In this document: one piece after another, positions 12,351 through 30,469 of the stretch
How positions within the stretch are numbered: position 1 is the first letter of the stretch
Layout of the letters: every line of letters begins with the position of its first letter
Source of the DNA: Spirodela intermedia
Lineage: Eukaryota; Streptophyta; Magnoliopsida; Alismatales; Araceae
Direction: 5' to 3'
NCBI GenBank assembly: GCA_902729315.2
Contig: LR746268.1
Span: 6,865,501 to 6,929,500 of the forward strand
Length of the DNA: 64,000 bases
Translations under genes and position numbers: made by a program
Notes under the pieces: generated by a model
Told to the model about the DNA's origin: nothing
What the model saw: only the letters and a program-made list of their open reading frames with translations
Database searches by the model: none

Positions 12351-13283
12351 CCTGAGGTCAGTCTGCCAAGTCAGATCGATATGTTTCTTCCTGATCTCTT
12401 TGACTTTTATTTTTGCTTCATTCTGTACAGCTGTATGACTTTTAGGTGTTGAAGTATATGAGTGGATCCATGCATCATTATTGCTTGTCTGGGATAGTTC
12501 AAACCCATCTTCTCATTTTAAGTTTTTTTTCTGGGCTTTATTATCTAAGAAAATATTACTAAAATAATTCATGGCGCTGATGCCATGCTCAAGATGACCT
12601 ACATATAGGCGCATAAAAGCACATTCTTTTTGTTCATCAACTTTATTACCGGAGTATTCAAGACTAACTACTCCCCAATCTCCTGCAGTAAGAAGGGTGA
12701 CGCGAGCTACAGAACATGTAAACGCCACGGCAAAGATCTCTTCCTGAACCTTGTAGAGCCAGTCAGATCCTGTGACGAATCAGAGCTCGAGATCTACCTC
12801 GATGTTCTACAACTGATCGTAAATTCTTCAAGTCGGAGCAGTATCTGGGAATGGAGTCTGTCTGTGAGTAGCTGATGACTGATATTAGCACCCGTGTGCG
12901 GTCTTGGTTTATCTGCCCATGTGATTTCTTTCTATTAGAATAATGTCCAGATAGCCGATCTGAGCTCTGAAATATGAATAGGAAGGTGAGGCGGCGCGAA
13001 GAATACTTTGATTCCGCCACTGTATAACCTTGGTCTAGGAAAAATAATAATCAGATAAATGAATGCTGGGAGACGTAGTCTGAAGCAGTCTTCTTCTCAG
13101 CTCGGAGGATTACGGTCGCGACAGGGAAGTATAGCTGTCTCGTGTCCGATACTGAGCTATAAAGTAGTGATTTTACGGTCAAGTGATAATAGGAGCCGTT
13201 GACCCGGATTCTATTAATGGATGGACGGATGTTCATGAGGTGACCTGCATGCTCCACGAAGTAGAGACTGCTTCCACTCTAGC
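12351..13283. other. spacer between BIR1-like gene and chimera
   Basis: No gene is recognised. The first 25 bases after the stop codon are shared with the chimeric copy, then similarity ends abruptly near 12375, marking a duplication breakpoint. The rest holds only short frames without domains. Confidence 0.5.
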
Positions 13284-13538
13284 CTCTCCGCGAAGTTTTC
13301 GATGGCGGGGGCACGTGGACCACACAAAAATAGAGATAAGAGGGAGAGAGACAGAGATGGCGGACGGGTCGTAGAGACACTGGGTCCGCTGCTCATGTCG
13401 GTGAAGCCTCATTAGCAAAAACGACACGGGGGGGGCGGCGCGGGATGGCGGCTAAGCTGCCTTCAAATAGCAACAACGACACGGAAAGGACCAGCCTGAA
13501 CGGGAATCTCAGGGGGAAGGACAGAGAGAGAGAGAGAG
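13284..13538 (+). promoter_or_regulatory. captured reductase promoter and leader driving the chimeric gene
   Basis: This segment is nearly the same as 15253-15524 upstream of reductase A. It starts at the shared CTCTCCGCGAAG and includes a repeated AGCAA(C/A)AACGACACGG motif and a GA-rich leader directly before the ATG. Reductase A carries ATAAATAG near 15295; the equivalent here is AAAAATAG, so a TATA-like element may be weakened. Promoter function is inferred from position and similarity. Confidence 0.6.
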
Positions 13539-15003
13539 ATGGCGGAGATGGTGCAGAACAAGAAGATTGTGTTCCGGCAATACGTTGCTGACAACTTGTT
13601 TACAGGAGTAGTCCCTCCATTTGCCAATCCTAGCGTCACCCTAAACCTTGAGAATAACCCTGGTCTCTGTTCGAGAGGCTCTTCGGGTCCATGCAAAGGA
13701 AAGGAAAATACTAATGTGGGAGTTATCATCGGTCCCGCCGCTGGTGGGCTGTTATTGACCGCCATAGTTGTTGCTGCTATTCTATTTCTCCGTGTACGAA
13801 GAGCAAAATCACCCAAGAGGAGAACAGATGATGGGAACAGATGGGCGAAGAGCTTCAAAGGAACCAAAAACATCCAGGCAAGACGATTTTATTTTTATCC
13901 GATTATTTAACAAGTTTCTTGACTGAATGATACTATGTGTTCTTGGTTTTTTATTTTTACGTGGAATTGGAAACCCACCCCACCTTAACAGATGCTGCGT
14001 CGTCCAGGTATTTATGTTCGAGAAGTCCATCTCGAAAATGAAGCTGAGTGATCTGATGGGAGCCACCAATGACTTCAGTGACGAGACAATCATCGTCTCC
14101 AGCGGAACGGGGACAGTGTACAGGGCAACCCTTCCCGACGGTTCCCGCCTAGCTGTGAAGAGGCTTCGGGATTCTCAACATTCGGAGAAGCAGTTTCAGT
14201 CGGAAATGGCAACACTTGGCAGCATGAGGCACAATAACCTTGTTCCCCTCCTCGGCTTTTGCATTGCCAAGAGAGAGAGACTGGTGGTGTACAAACACAT
14301 GGCGAACGGGACTCTATACAATCGGTTGCATGATGATGATCCTGAGGGACAAGGTATGGAGTGGCCGCACCGTCTGAGGATCGGCATCGGGGCAGCTAGA
14401 GGCCTAGCATGGCTTCATCACAATTGCAATCCCCGGGTACTTCACCGCAACATAAGCTCAAAGTGCATTCTATTGGACGAGGATTATGAACCCAAGATAT
14501 CTGATTTTGGTCTCGCGAGGCTGATGAATCCAGTCGACACACATCTCAGTACTTTTGTCAACGCTGGATTCGGCGAACTGGGTTACATCGCCCCCGAGTA
14601 TGTACGGACACTGAGGGCCACTCCGAAGGGCGACGTCTTCAGCTTTGGGGTGGTCCTCATCGAGCTGGTCACCAGTGAGAGACCAACTCATGTGGCCAGT
14701 GCTCCAGGAGGCTTCAATGGGACCTTGGTGGAATGGATTAGCCATCTTTCATGCAATTCCCTTCTGCAGGACGCGATTGACAAGTCTTTGGTGGGAAAGG
14801 GCTGCGACGAGGAGCTTTTCCAATTCCTGAAGATCGCATGCTCGTGTGTTCTGCCTGATCCTAAAGAGAGGCCCACCATGTTTGAAGTGTTCCAGTTTCT
14901 GAGAGTTATTGGGGAGAGATATCATTTTACAGCAGAAGATGACTTAGGTTTGCTCCAAGGGAGCGACGCCAATTATCCAGATGAACTGATCGTAGCCCAA
15001 TAA
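13539..15003 (+). CDS. chimeric gene: reductase N-terminus fused to BIR1-like membrane-kinase part
   Basis: Exons 13539-13877 and 14008-15003 give an open 444-residue frame. Residues 1-15 ([15 protein letters not shown]) match the start of reductase A; from residue 16 (VADNL) on it is the BIR1-like protein from the end of its last LRR. The junction is at 13583/13584 and keeps the frame. What remains is about 44 juxtamembrane residues, the membrane helix (about 60-84), the basic stop-transfer patch and the whole kinase domain (Lys 164, HRN 259-261, DFG 279-281). The signal peptide and LRRs are lost, so a signal-anchor, kinase-inside topology is the simplest prediction. Kinase-exon differences from the parent appear synonymous, so the copy is young. 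The GC-AG intron is retained. Homology ends 25 bases after the stop. Whether it is transcribed is unknown; a non-functional recent duplicate remains possible. Confidence 0.8.
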
Positions 15004-15028
15004 CCTGAGGTCAGTCCGCAAAGTCAGA
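13584..15028 (+). repeat. partial duplication of the BIR1-like gene
   Basis: 13584-15028 is nearly identical to 10933-12375, intron included. Visible differences include a two-base insertion in the intron, one Leu-to-Phe change just after the junction, and a few silent substitutions. Both ends are sharp: the left joins reductase sequence, the right ends 25 bases past the stop codon. Confidence 0.93.
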
Positions 15029-15252
15029 GAAATCGGCGACTCCTGGTCGCCACCTGGGGGAGGTTGAGAACTGGTTGCGCTTCGGTGAAGACTTCAATAG
15101 CAACAACGACACGGAGAGAAGGAGTTGCCTGAACGGGAATCTTAGGGGGAGAGAGAGAGAGAGCGATGGCGGCCGAGCTACAAGGTCAGAGAGAAATTGA
15201 GGAGTCTCACTCGCCACGTGGTGAAGGTAGTACTACTGGTTGCGCACCTCAT
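15029..15252. other. short spacer with a relic of the reductase leader
   Basis: About 15095-15170 repeats the leader module found just before the chimera and before reductase A: AGCAACAACGACACGG, then a GCCTGAACGGGAATCT block, then a GA run and a GATGGCGG. It looks like a third, partial copy of the leader, with no gene attached. Confidence 0.55.
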
Positions 15253-15473
15253 CTCTCCGCGAAGTTTTCGATGGCGGCGGCACGTAGACCACACATAAAT
15301 AGAGATAGGAGGGAGAGACACAGAGATGGCGGACTGGTCCAAGAGACACTGGGTCCGCTGCTCATGTCGGTGAAGCCTTCATTAGCAAAAACGACACGGG
15401 GGGGGGCGGCGCGGGATGGCGGCTCAGCTGCCTTCAAATAGCAACAACGACACGGAAAGAAGGAGCTGCCTGA

Positions 15474-20592
<5,119 letters not shown>

Positions 20593-20764
20593 GTTGGCTG
20601 CACTGCTTCGAGCTAGCTTTTTGTTGGTCAACTCTTTTCCTCATGACCGGCTGCGATGACTTCGGCTCTATGTTTCCTGACATGTGATGCTCTCTAAACG
20701 ATGTTCACTTGCTTGCTGAGTTCTCCAGTCACATAATGAGATGATTTAAGGAGATTGGCAGAAG

Positions 20765-20802
<38 letters not shown>

Positions 20803-21443
20803 GAGGACGTGATAAATAATAAGAAGAGTGGGCTCTGACTTGAAGGTTGATTTTCAAGGTGCCCTTTATGAAAGAAGCCACATTCATTCCTTCTTTGAAG
20901 AGGTCGTGGTGGGTGTGGCCAATCTCATGGATCTGTCCAGGGCCAGAGGAACGTTGTTCCATGCCCAGGCATCTTTTCCAGCCCTGGCCCGGTCAAAAGG
21001 TAGAGTTTACTCGCAACCCAAGGCGCTTAAAGAATCGTAGCACCCCCCCCGGTGCCTAGTTTCTTCATACTTCCAGCCACCACGGTCAACGGTAATCGGG
21101 GGCGGCCGCTTCAGAGAAGACGGGGACGGCTGCTGAGAGTCGAATCGGAGAGTGTTGGTTTCGTTCATGCCAACGACGGGGGGAGATGAGGTAGTACAAG
21201 TTAGGTCGGGAGATTTTTCTGTCGGCCACCGACGTGGAGTTGCATGGTAAAATTTTGAGAACGACCGGCCAGGATCTCCTCTGCACAGAATGCACCGCTT
21301 CCAATCTGCCACTTTGTTTGGGGCGTCATCCTCTTCAACCCAATCCACAACTTCCTTATCGCTAGATGGTATTTGCTCCAACCTCGAGAAGCCTCCGATT
21401 TTCGAGAGGAAGGGGGTGGGGGGGGGGGGGGGGAGACGAGGGG
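20593..21443. other. spacer and upstream region of reductase C
   Basis: No gene is recognised. It has a GA tract (20766-20799) and ends in a run of 16 G (21418-21433) ten bases before the ATG. It is homologous to the region before copy B, with about 75 extra bases near 21213-21290. Confidence 0.7.
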
Positions 21444-23371
<1,928 letters not shown>

Positions 23372-23499
23372 CTATTCGGTCGCACACTGTGAATGGAAGA
23401 GGGAGAGAGAGAGAGGGAGACTCCCTTGCCAATTAATGGAGTAGGGCGCGACACAAGCTTTTACCCATTTGCGAGCGAGTAATGACGACCCGTGAATCT
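23372..23499. repeat. short GA-rich 3' flank of reductase C
   Basis: A small GA-rich patch (about 23401-23420) follows the stop codon. No further gene signal. Confidence 0.5.
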
Positions 23500-24445
23500 C
23501 TTCTACTAGAGAGGTTCCCAAGTCCTTTGAGGAATCCACAGCTTTGTCCCCCGGTGTGCAAATTCCATATTAAATATTATTTAGTAATGAATGAGTGAAT
23601 GTTATTATGCTGCATGGGATTCTATTGAATGTTATTCAATAGAGTGATTTTTTCTGACATTTTTGGTCTCAAATCCTGCCATTGCAAGATTTAAATAAAG
23701 GTATTTCTCATTAAAAAATTATCAAAAAAGGGTATTTAAAGAAAATCATAGATTTAAAAGGTGGGTTCTCACAAGTTGGAACTTGGTCGATTCAAGCCGC
23801 CACCCACTCATTAGTAAGTCAATCGAATGGAGCTCCTTGGGTCTTGACTTTTTGCAAGTCTTATCCAGTACCAAGTCGGGAAATCTTGAACATGAGGTCA
23901 AACTTTAAATTGGATCCTATTTTATGTACAATTTTTTGTGTTCATCACATGAATTGGTTCTGATCATGAGAGGTACTTCGTTTCACAACAGCCAGCACGT
24001 TATGAAATATGCTGCTGCTATGTGGTCGGAAGCTCTAGCTCTGATGAGAAGGTAGCCATTGAAAAACCTCCATATCAGTTATGCCCACCGCTTGCTGATC
24101 TTTCTCCCCACCTTTTTTTTTTTTTTTACCTCCAGTCGAGCTGCTCAAGGGCAAGCTGGGGTTTGTCAACGCATTCAATGACAGGAGGGGGTCTGACTTG
24201 AATGCCACTTTGAAGAGGTCGCCACCGGTCAACCCCCCTCCTGTTCGTGATGGGAATGTGAGTGCGTCCGCATGGGAGGGATTACTGGTTCACAATCACC
24301 TTCACAAGTACCCGGAATACGAGAACAAGATGGCAGGGCTTATCAGGGAAAGGACATCGCCGGCGGCCTTGGCGGGCATCTTCACTCACTGGCCGGAATG
24401 TTGGGGGGCAGCTGCTCTTGGTCGCAAGAGAGTGACCATTAGATT
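23500..24445 (+). pseudogene. decayed alkenal reductase copy D
   Basis: Remnants follow the order of copy C. A piece resembling intron 1 (CTTTGAGGAATCCACAG near 23535) comes first, then a long stretch matching intron 2 of C (about 23735-23990 against 22280-22570). Part of exon 3 follows (YVVGSSSSDEK near 24020-24050), then exon 4 ([14 protein letters not shown] near 24137-24220), and parts of exon 5 (NHLHKYPEYENKMAGLI near 24294-24345). Exons 1 and 2, most of exon 3 including the NADP-binding motif, and the GIDIYF region are absent or scrambled, so it cannot encode the enzyme. Confidence 0.85.
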
Positions 24446-24642
24446 TGCAAACTTATGGATTGATCTTCTGAGAAGCAACTAAGAACGAAAGAGGGTACCC
24501 ATCTGAATCTCAGAAAACTGATCAAATAGAATTATACTCTATGTTCTGAGCATGAAATGTGAAAATTCAGATGCTGCTATACATGATACCAGTCGGCCTC
24601 CGGTGCAGCTTCCATTGATGCCACTGGGTTTTCCTGAGAGCA
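24446..24642. other. converging 3' flank of pseudogene D and the ALS subunit gene
   Basis: About 200 bases without coding signal. It includes the presumed 3' UTR of the minus-strand gene; AATAGAATT-type AT-rich stretches near 24525 could serve polyadenylation, but no clear AATAAA signal is seen. Confidence 0.4.
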
Positions 24643-27600
24643 CTACACTGGAAGGGAATAGCCTCTGAGGGACTTGGAATCGACCCCGGATTCCCGCACC
24701 AGCGCCACCCGGCCCGTTCTCGCCACCTGCATTTCAGGAGGGGGAGTGAGAGAGAAGATGTGAATCTCCTTTGAAGTGTGCTGTCACTTGGGTAACCAAA
24801 GATTCATACTGGTTTCAATAGTTAAGCATGAGACTCCACAACTCCATTTTTGGAAGGTTTGCAGCCGTACCTCACATATGCCGTAGGGTTCCAGAAGCCT
24901 TTGTAGTGCAACCATCTTATCCAGATCTCCCGTCACCTGAACAAAGGTTGAACAAGCTCGAGGTCACAATCGCCAAAGGGGTAAATTACATACAGGTGAA
25001 GAAATTGGGCTCTGTTTTGCGTCGGCGTTCTCACTTGCCCAACGAGAGTTTCAAGAAGATGGTGGAGCTCAAAAGATTACCACAAGAAAAAATCAAAATA
25101 AAATTATTCAACCGTCAGGCAGCCTTTTTATTTATGGATAAAGCATAAGTGACGCTTCTTCCATCGACGTATCAAAAGGCTGTAGCAAACCTCTCTCTAT
25201 CTCATCTGACAAGCATTCTCTGTCTGATGATCATATCCTTGTCCTTACAGAGCAACTTTGAATAGGGTAATGGTATCGCATCATTGATTACGGGAGTGAT
25301 CGCTTAAATTTTACAAACTTTGAATAACAGAGTAATGGTGCCGCCGTCGTGTGATGATCAACCATACTGATATAGGCACTTAAATGTTTATTAAAGTTTT
25401 CAGGAAAATTTATTGTGAGACCAGAGAGGACCAAATTTACAACAGATGAGAAAACCAATAAGTATAGATAAATGGAAAGAAATGCTGGAAAATTGAATTA
25501 CCTGAAGAGTGACAGTGTGATCAGACACATCAACAGCCTTTGCGCGAAAAATGCTAGCGACGTCTAGAACGTCCCGCCGAGCAGAAGCATTTACAGCTAT
25601 CTTTATCAACATCAATTCCCTTTCGGAAAATGGCAAAAAAGTAATATCTTGCACCTGAAATAACGCCGTTCTTTTTCCCTTTAGTAAAAGATCTCTCCCC
25701 TCTGTACCTAAGAGTAGTTTAATGATCACCTCATGGACATCAATAAGCTTGTATAGCTGCTGAACTAACTTGCTGATGGATTCATCCGTTCCAGGAACCA
25801 CAGTCGTAATACGAGAGAGTCCCTCTGTTTCTGCAGGTCCCACAGCCAGACTCTAACAGCGACGAAAAATATGATTTAAAATGAATGCTGAATGTTGTAG
25901 CCTGGACTGTCTTAGAGAAAATGAAAATAAAAATAAAAATGAACAGTCTTAGTGAAAAGAAAGTAGACAACCTGAATGTTGTACCCTCGGCGTGCAAAGA
26001 CACCCGTTACTATATTTAAAACACCAGGAGTGTCATTTACGAGTATAGACAAAGTGTGCGAACAAAGACCGCTTGACTGAAAAAAAGAAATAAAAAACAA
26101 ACATTAGAGTTCAATCATAGTCCAAGTAATATAAATTATAACTGAAGATTTCCAACAAGGAGTGTGACCCGAAGCACCACTAATGGTAACCATTACCTCC
26201 TAAACTTCATCTTAGTAAGATAAGTGACTAGTTACTGACGCAACTGAACTAGGTCTCATTAAAAAAAAAACCAAATATGCATGAACGGACAACATTGGAG
26301 TTGAAAAGTCTAAAATAAAGTCATAAGGTGCCTGCCATTTGGGTAGAAATTTATTTAAGAGAAGAGATAAAATGAATCAGGAGGACCTGCCAAATGAATG
26401 GATAGATAAAGTTCGGCAAGTCAGAATTTATTTTAAATTTTTTAGCGCTTAGGTGGTTGTAGCTAATGAAATGCCCGTCGCAATCCGCAGACATTGCCCA
26501 AATTGCCAGTTCCTCAAAGAAATGAACGTAAGTGTCTTGCTACTTGGGTTGAAAGTTCAAACAGCTCAACAAACGGTAAAAATTCTGACTGCATATGACG
26601 AACATCCAGTTGCACATCCTTGGCTAAAAATAGACAAACAGCAGCAGTGAACATGACTGAAAATTTTGCTTTAACAGGGAATTTTGAGTTACCGAACAAG
26701 AGAATTTCTAGGAGCAAAGTATTGAAAAGAGTTTTGCAGTTGGTATTCTGAGAAACCACCTAGGAATACGCTAAGATACTTACATCTTCATCACGAAGAA
26801 CGCCCCAGTGAGCATCAAGAACTTGATTCACTGAAAATCCCCCATCTGACTCCACAGGATAGACATCACCCTTCATTTCATAAACCAAGAAAAACCGATG
26901 AAGCCTGTGAGAACATATCAAAAGTTTTGAAAACCAGAAAACATTACAGGAAAAGACTCCACAGATTATGGCATACCATTAAATAAAGCAAACCAAACTT
27001 ATTGAAAAAATAGGGGAAAAGCGTAGTTCAAATCAGCATCTCCACATTGGAAATTGTGGTCGAACAATTAAACCACCAAACAGGCAGCAGTGCTTACTAC
27101 TAGAAGAGAAAATCAGAGTAAACTAGGAAGCCAGCCGACCATGCATTAACTCCCAACAGGCCCAAGATGCACTAGACCTGTCATTAGATTTGATATTGTA
27201 GGAGCAGCATGTCATGAAGATCCCACTTGGGTGTACGAGAAAAATCTAGAATATAATATTCCCCGTCATAATTCAAAACTCTCCAGTAAGAAGAAATGAA
27301 AAAGGGATGTTACGCTATAAAATGAATGTGCTGCCCGTTAAAGTGCAAGGAAAAATAACTCAGTGCAGCAAAACAAGGGAGCTAACATTCGAAGAAGTTT
27401 AAATGAAATAAAAAAGAAAAGGAGAGTCAACATCTTTCCAGGGGAGAAATCAGATTAAAATAATAAACTTCTAGGAGTTGTTATCAAATACTATGTTTGA
27501 CTTGGCAAAAGGATCTGTCCTTATTTAGTTCAATGACGATATGGAAAAAGAAAAACAGTAAGAGGGACCCATCAAAACCAAAAGGAATGCCAAAGTCAGC

Positions 27601-30469
27601 TACAGAAATATAGCAACGTTTGCCAGTAAACAGAAAGATGCCTTATGTTTCAGCCCAGAGCAAATGACTTCTGGATAATGAATCAGATTCGACAAAAGAA
27701 TAGTACCCCTGATGATGAATCTGAATCGCTGGTGAATACTATATTCGATGACTTCTTAACAGAGTTTACTGGCATTGAATCTTCAAGGTCCGGATAAGAA
27801 GCAGCAGAAAATCTCCAAAAAGGGGCAGTCTCACCCATTCTTTCACGCCTCAAGGCAATCTACTGGGACAAAAAAAGTTGAAGTTACCAACGCAAACAAG
27901 ACGTGTGAAATCAGTTTCTGAAAAATTCATAACCTTGCCAGTTCTAGCAATTTCTCTAATTCCAAATTTGCTCAAGTTCCTTTGCACTGCAACTATTTTC
28001 CCAGGATCTCCAGTTACCTGTATCCTTGAAATAAACGGAAATAAACTGTAGCAAGGGATAACATACTAATGAGGATATATGAAAGAAGTGATGCCATGGA
28101 AATTACCTCAATTGTTACCGTGTCTTCCGAAATATCAACAATTTTTGCTCTGAAGACATCGACCAAATGCATAACCTGCAGGCGAGCTAGATGAATTGTT
28201 CAGCTAAGACACAAAATTTAGTAAAAAGCAACTTTTCGTCATATAGTTGGATTCCTTATGCTATTCAGGAGGGCAAGATTCAATATAGCAGTTCTCGAGG
28301 ATGTAGCCTTGTTAGCCTTGCTGGTGTGAGATGATTCTAATGTTGCGAGGGTAGTAGTTATTATAGTTGAAAGCAATAAAAACTATCAGCAGAAACTACT
28401 CAAAAGCGTATGCCACCATAGAAGTGATGCTAACATGGAGATAAAGAAAAAACTGAAGGTAAAATGAGAAATAATTAAACTAACCATTAACAGTTCTGAC
28501 TTGGAAACTACGAATCAACTGAAAAGAGTAGAACCAGGACAAAACCAGATGCAAACTTGCCAACTTGAATCAATGGGCAATGTTCTTACACGGATTATAA
28601 ATATTTGAGTTTTTTTAAAAAGCATAAAAACGCAAATGCCAACGTGCCAAATTGAATTTCAGCAATCCAAGTCAAAGACTGAAAGTTCATTCTAATTTCA
28701 GGCAACCCAGTAAGCACACGCAAGAGCTTTACCTCTTGTCGAGTGCTAGGATCCGCACTGAGCTTTATCAGCATCAGCTCCCTTTCAACCTGGGGCTCCT
28801 TAGAAAGATCCTCCACCTGTGAAATGCACAAAAATGATATAATGTAATATGATATGACAGGACAACCAGAGGAGAAAATGCATCCTCTTTCAGAGAGGCA
28901 AATATTCGTTCATTTCACCAGTATCCTGGAGGCAAAGCATTGTTTTTGAAAATAAAAGTTTTGGACATAGAATATCTTCATTTAAAGAATGCCATGAGAA
29001 ACATAAATAGGGAAAATAACCCTGACGCCGGCAAGACCAGTAAATTATTAGGCCATTCACATGTCATCACATGGATCAAAACCTGAATCAGAAAGCACTG
29101 GTGAATACAACACGACTTTCATAACCATACACAGTAGCGACGAGTATCACATTATAAACAAAGAAGCTCTCAGCAAGAAGTGTTAAAAGTCATTACTCCC
29201 AATTGATATGCACATAGAGCCTAGCCATTAGTTTAAATATAGTAGCCCTTTTCATCCCAAACCAGATGCATATAAATTGAGAGGATACTCCACAAGACAT
29301 AACTAGATAGATGCTTAAAAGATAATAAAAAAGCAGCATACATCCACCATAGCTAATTTCCGTGATTTGATATTTATAAGTTAAAAACTTCACCATCTGC
29401 AATTCAGTTAACCTCATGGTCTATATAATATTTCACTAAACTCGGAAGATTAAGCCAGTAACCAGATATCAATAATTGGACCAATAATATTTGCAATGAC
29501 TTCAACGTTCAATGAGTTGCTGCAAATAAATTATTAGCTTTTTAGCACATACTAGATAAGAAAGTCAAGGCTTCTCTTAACAGATATTATGTATGATTCT
29601 GTTTACAGTCTACATTTTTTGCAGCAAGATTTCCATATCAAAATGTGGAATGCAATAACTCAGAAAGATCATATAACATTCCAAAATAAATTGGTACTCA
29701 ACATAAAAATAAGATCCGTACAAATTCGTAAATCCTAACCTTCCACACATTAACAAGCTTATTCAGCTGCTCTACCACCTGCAGCAATACTCTCTCAGTC
29801 CCAGAGACAACGATCGTGAAGAGTGCTTTATCCTTGTTCAGACCAACGGCAAGAGATTCTATGTTGTACCCCCTTCTAGCAAAGACCCCGGCAATTCTAT
29901 TGATCATGCCGCTCTCATCTCCCACAAACACTGATATAGTGTGGCGCTGTATCCTGAAAAAATAGATAATTGTATAATAATAGCATTTCAAAGGAACTTG
30001 CCCGCGCAAAACACGTAGACAATTCGGATTCACGACTAGAATATTCGAGAGTTATCCACGGAAAACTGTCGCTTATATTTTGTTTAATACTCAGATATTG
30101 GAAAGGCTAAATGATCAAGGTATTATGAGATTAGAACTATCGTAACTGATTAAAGACTAAGCAAAGTGGACTGCATGTGAAGATTTCAAATGGTCGTTCT
30201 CACTTGTTTCTGGAACCAGACGGAGCAGTAACATCCACGGTAACTATTTTCTCTTCGCTCTGCTTTTCCGAGCTGCTCGCAGACACCACAAACCTCCGCT
30301 GCCCCCGACCATGGGAAGACCTTCCCCTTCGGGCGAAATCAAAACCCAGAACATTCTTCCCTATTGCAGGCAACGGAACAAAACCAACCGCTCGATGAGA
30401 ATCCGAAAGACGACCCGTCGAACGTGGTCCTCCGAAAGAAAGAGCGCTTCTAGCACTCGCTGCCGCCAT
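24643..30469 (-). CDS. acetolactate synthase regulatory (small) subunit, plastid, 12 exons
   Basis: Regulatory partner of acetohydroxyacid synthase, the first common enzyme of Val/Leu/Ile synthesis; it activates the catalytic subunit and confers feedback inhibition. Exons in gene order: 30469-30204, 29953-29740, 28816-28733, 28175-28107, 28017-27934, 27859-27707, 26870-26784, 26076-25972, 25852-25730, 25654-25502, 24936-24871, 24726-24643, giving 495 residues, the length of plant homologues. The start ATG (GCCATGG) opens an Ala/Ser/Arg-rich plastid transit peptide (about 1-60); an upstream TTG is not a credible start. Two internal repeats, each with an ACT domain, are obvious: [12 protein letters not shown] with [12 protein letters not shown] (about 93-125), and [12 protein letters not shown] with [12 protein letters not shown] (about 326-355). 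Each is followed by ERELMLIK and ends in ARTG(K/R). It is head-to-head with the ILK-type kinase gene. Confidence 0.95.

Noticed and set aside
13927-14007. Kinase frame extended upstream as [13 protein letters not shown]
   Set aside because: This is read-through of the GC-AG intron; the spliced frame from exon 1 is continuous and matches the family.
15166-15441. Open frame starting at GATGGCGG upstream of reductase A
   Set aside because: It lies in the duplicated promoter/leader module, has no domain, and the matching frame before the chimera is broken by a stop.
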